Shown here one piece after another: positions 5,849 to 6,010 of a stretch of 6,010 nt of DNA; the first letter of the stretch is position 1; each line of letters begins with the position of its first letter. A model generated the notes under the pieces. That model was not told the origin of the DNA. It saw only the letters and a program-made list of their open reading frames with translations, and searched no databases. Source of the DNA: Methanothrix sp. (GTDB lineage Archaea > Halobacteriota > Methanosarcinia > Methanotrichales > Methanotrichaceae); the NCBI GenBank assembly GCA_011391755.1, contig JAABPZ010000099.1, positions 1-6,010 on the forward strand. The letters are read 5' to 3'. A program made the translations under genes and the position numbers.

Positions 5849-6010
5849 CTAGTGCTCGAAGTGCATGTGCAGTTCGGTCTTGCCGTCTTTGGCTGAGAAG
5901 TTCATCTTATCCACGTACCTGCTCATAGTAAATGCTGAGAGAGCCAGCGCGCTCGCATCTGCATCGTGCATGGTGTCGATGCCGGGCATGGTGGTCGGAA
6001 TATCAAAGGG
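5849..6010 (-). CDS. C-terminal end of an unidentified protein (partial)
   Basis: Reading in from the right edge, 53 codons are open and end in TAG (5849-5851), 24 bases from the leuA stop, so the two genes converge. The visible part has a small-residue helix-like stretch (HDADASALALSAFTMSRYV, about residues 15-33 of the fragment) and an ending ELHMHFEH with His at alternating positions. There is no convincing start codon with a ribosome site inside the fragment, and codon use looks like that of the neighbours, so this is most likely the tail of a longer gene. I do not recognise the family; the His-rich end could bind metal, which is only a guess. Confidence 0.65.
   Translation of the reverse strand, partial: PFDIPTTMPGIDTMHDADASALALSAFTMSRYVDKMNFSAKDGKTELHMHFEH

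Noticed and set aside
1..6010. Search for CRISPR arrays, insertion sequences, tRNA/rRNA genes, riboswitches or phage genes
   Set aside because: No spaced direct repeats, transposase motifs, terminal inverted repeats or RNA gene signatures were seen on either strand.

Overview
The window looks like chromosomal DNA from a methanogenic archaeon, most probably of the Methanothrix (Methanosaeta)/Methanosarcinales type. This rests on the archaeal LeuA sequence ([16 protein letters not shown] opening), on archaeal TATA boxes (one exact TTTATATA) upstream of Shine-Dalgarno-led genes, on T-run terminators, and on a small secreted protein and a charged cytosolic protein of a kind I associate with this group. 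The taxonomic call is inference. I see no mobile element, CRISPR array, tRNA or rRNA.

Layout: five genes lie on the minus strand in a row, reading from about 4180 down to 1. They are a charged, helical cytosolic protein of unknown function (3631-4182), an exported TPR protein (2872-3546), a small exported protein of unknown function (2270-2773), a DUF45/YgjP-type zinc metallopeptidase-like protein (1686-2162, TTG start proposed) and a secreted prolyl-oligopeptidase-family (S9) serine peptidase whose C-terminal end lies outside the window (1-1628). They read in one direction but do not look like a tight operon: gaps of roughly 60-110 bases contain TATA-like boxes, T-run terminators and three short perfect inverted repeats. 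Three of the five products carry signal peptides, so most of this block serves the cell envelope or exterior.

On the plus strand, divergent from the charged protein, is an alpha-isopropylmalate synthase gene (leuA, 4316-5824), the entry enzyme of leucine biosynthesis, with catalytic TIM barrel and C-terminal regulatory domain. Its 5' end is the most notable thing here: the reading frame has no ATG, GTG or TTG upstream of the catalytic RDGEQ motif, while an ATG lies just upstream in a different frame and would be joined by one extra A in a run of four. The gene ends in a hairpin terminator that overlaps its stop codon and probably also serves the convergent gene at the right edge, of which only the last 53 codons (5849-6010, minus) are visible.

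Overall this is a mostly ordinary housekeeping and envelope region. I do not see a new defence or mobile system. The points worth checking are the leuA start, the inverted repeats at the promoters, the bacterial-looking metallopeptidase and the unknown secreted protein.
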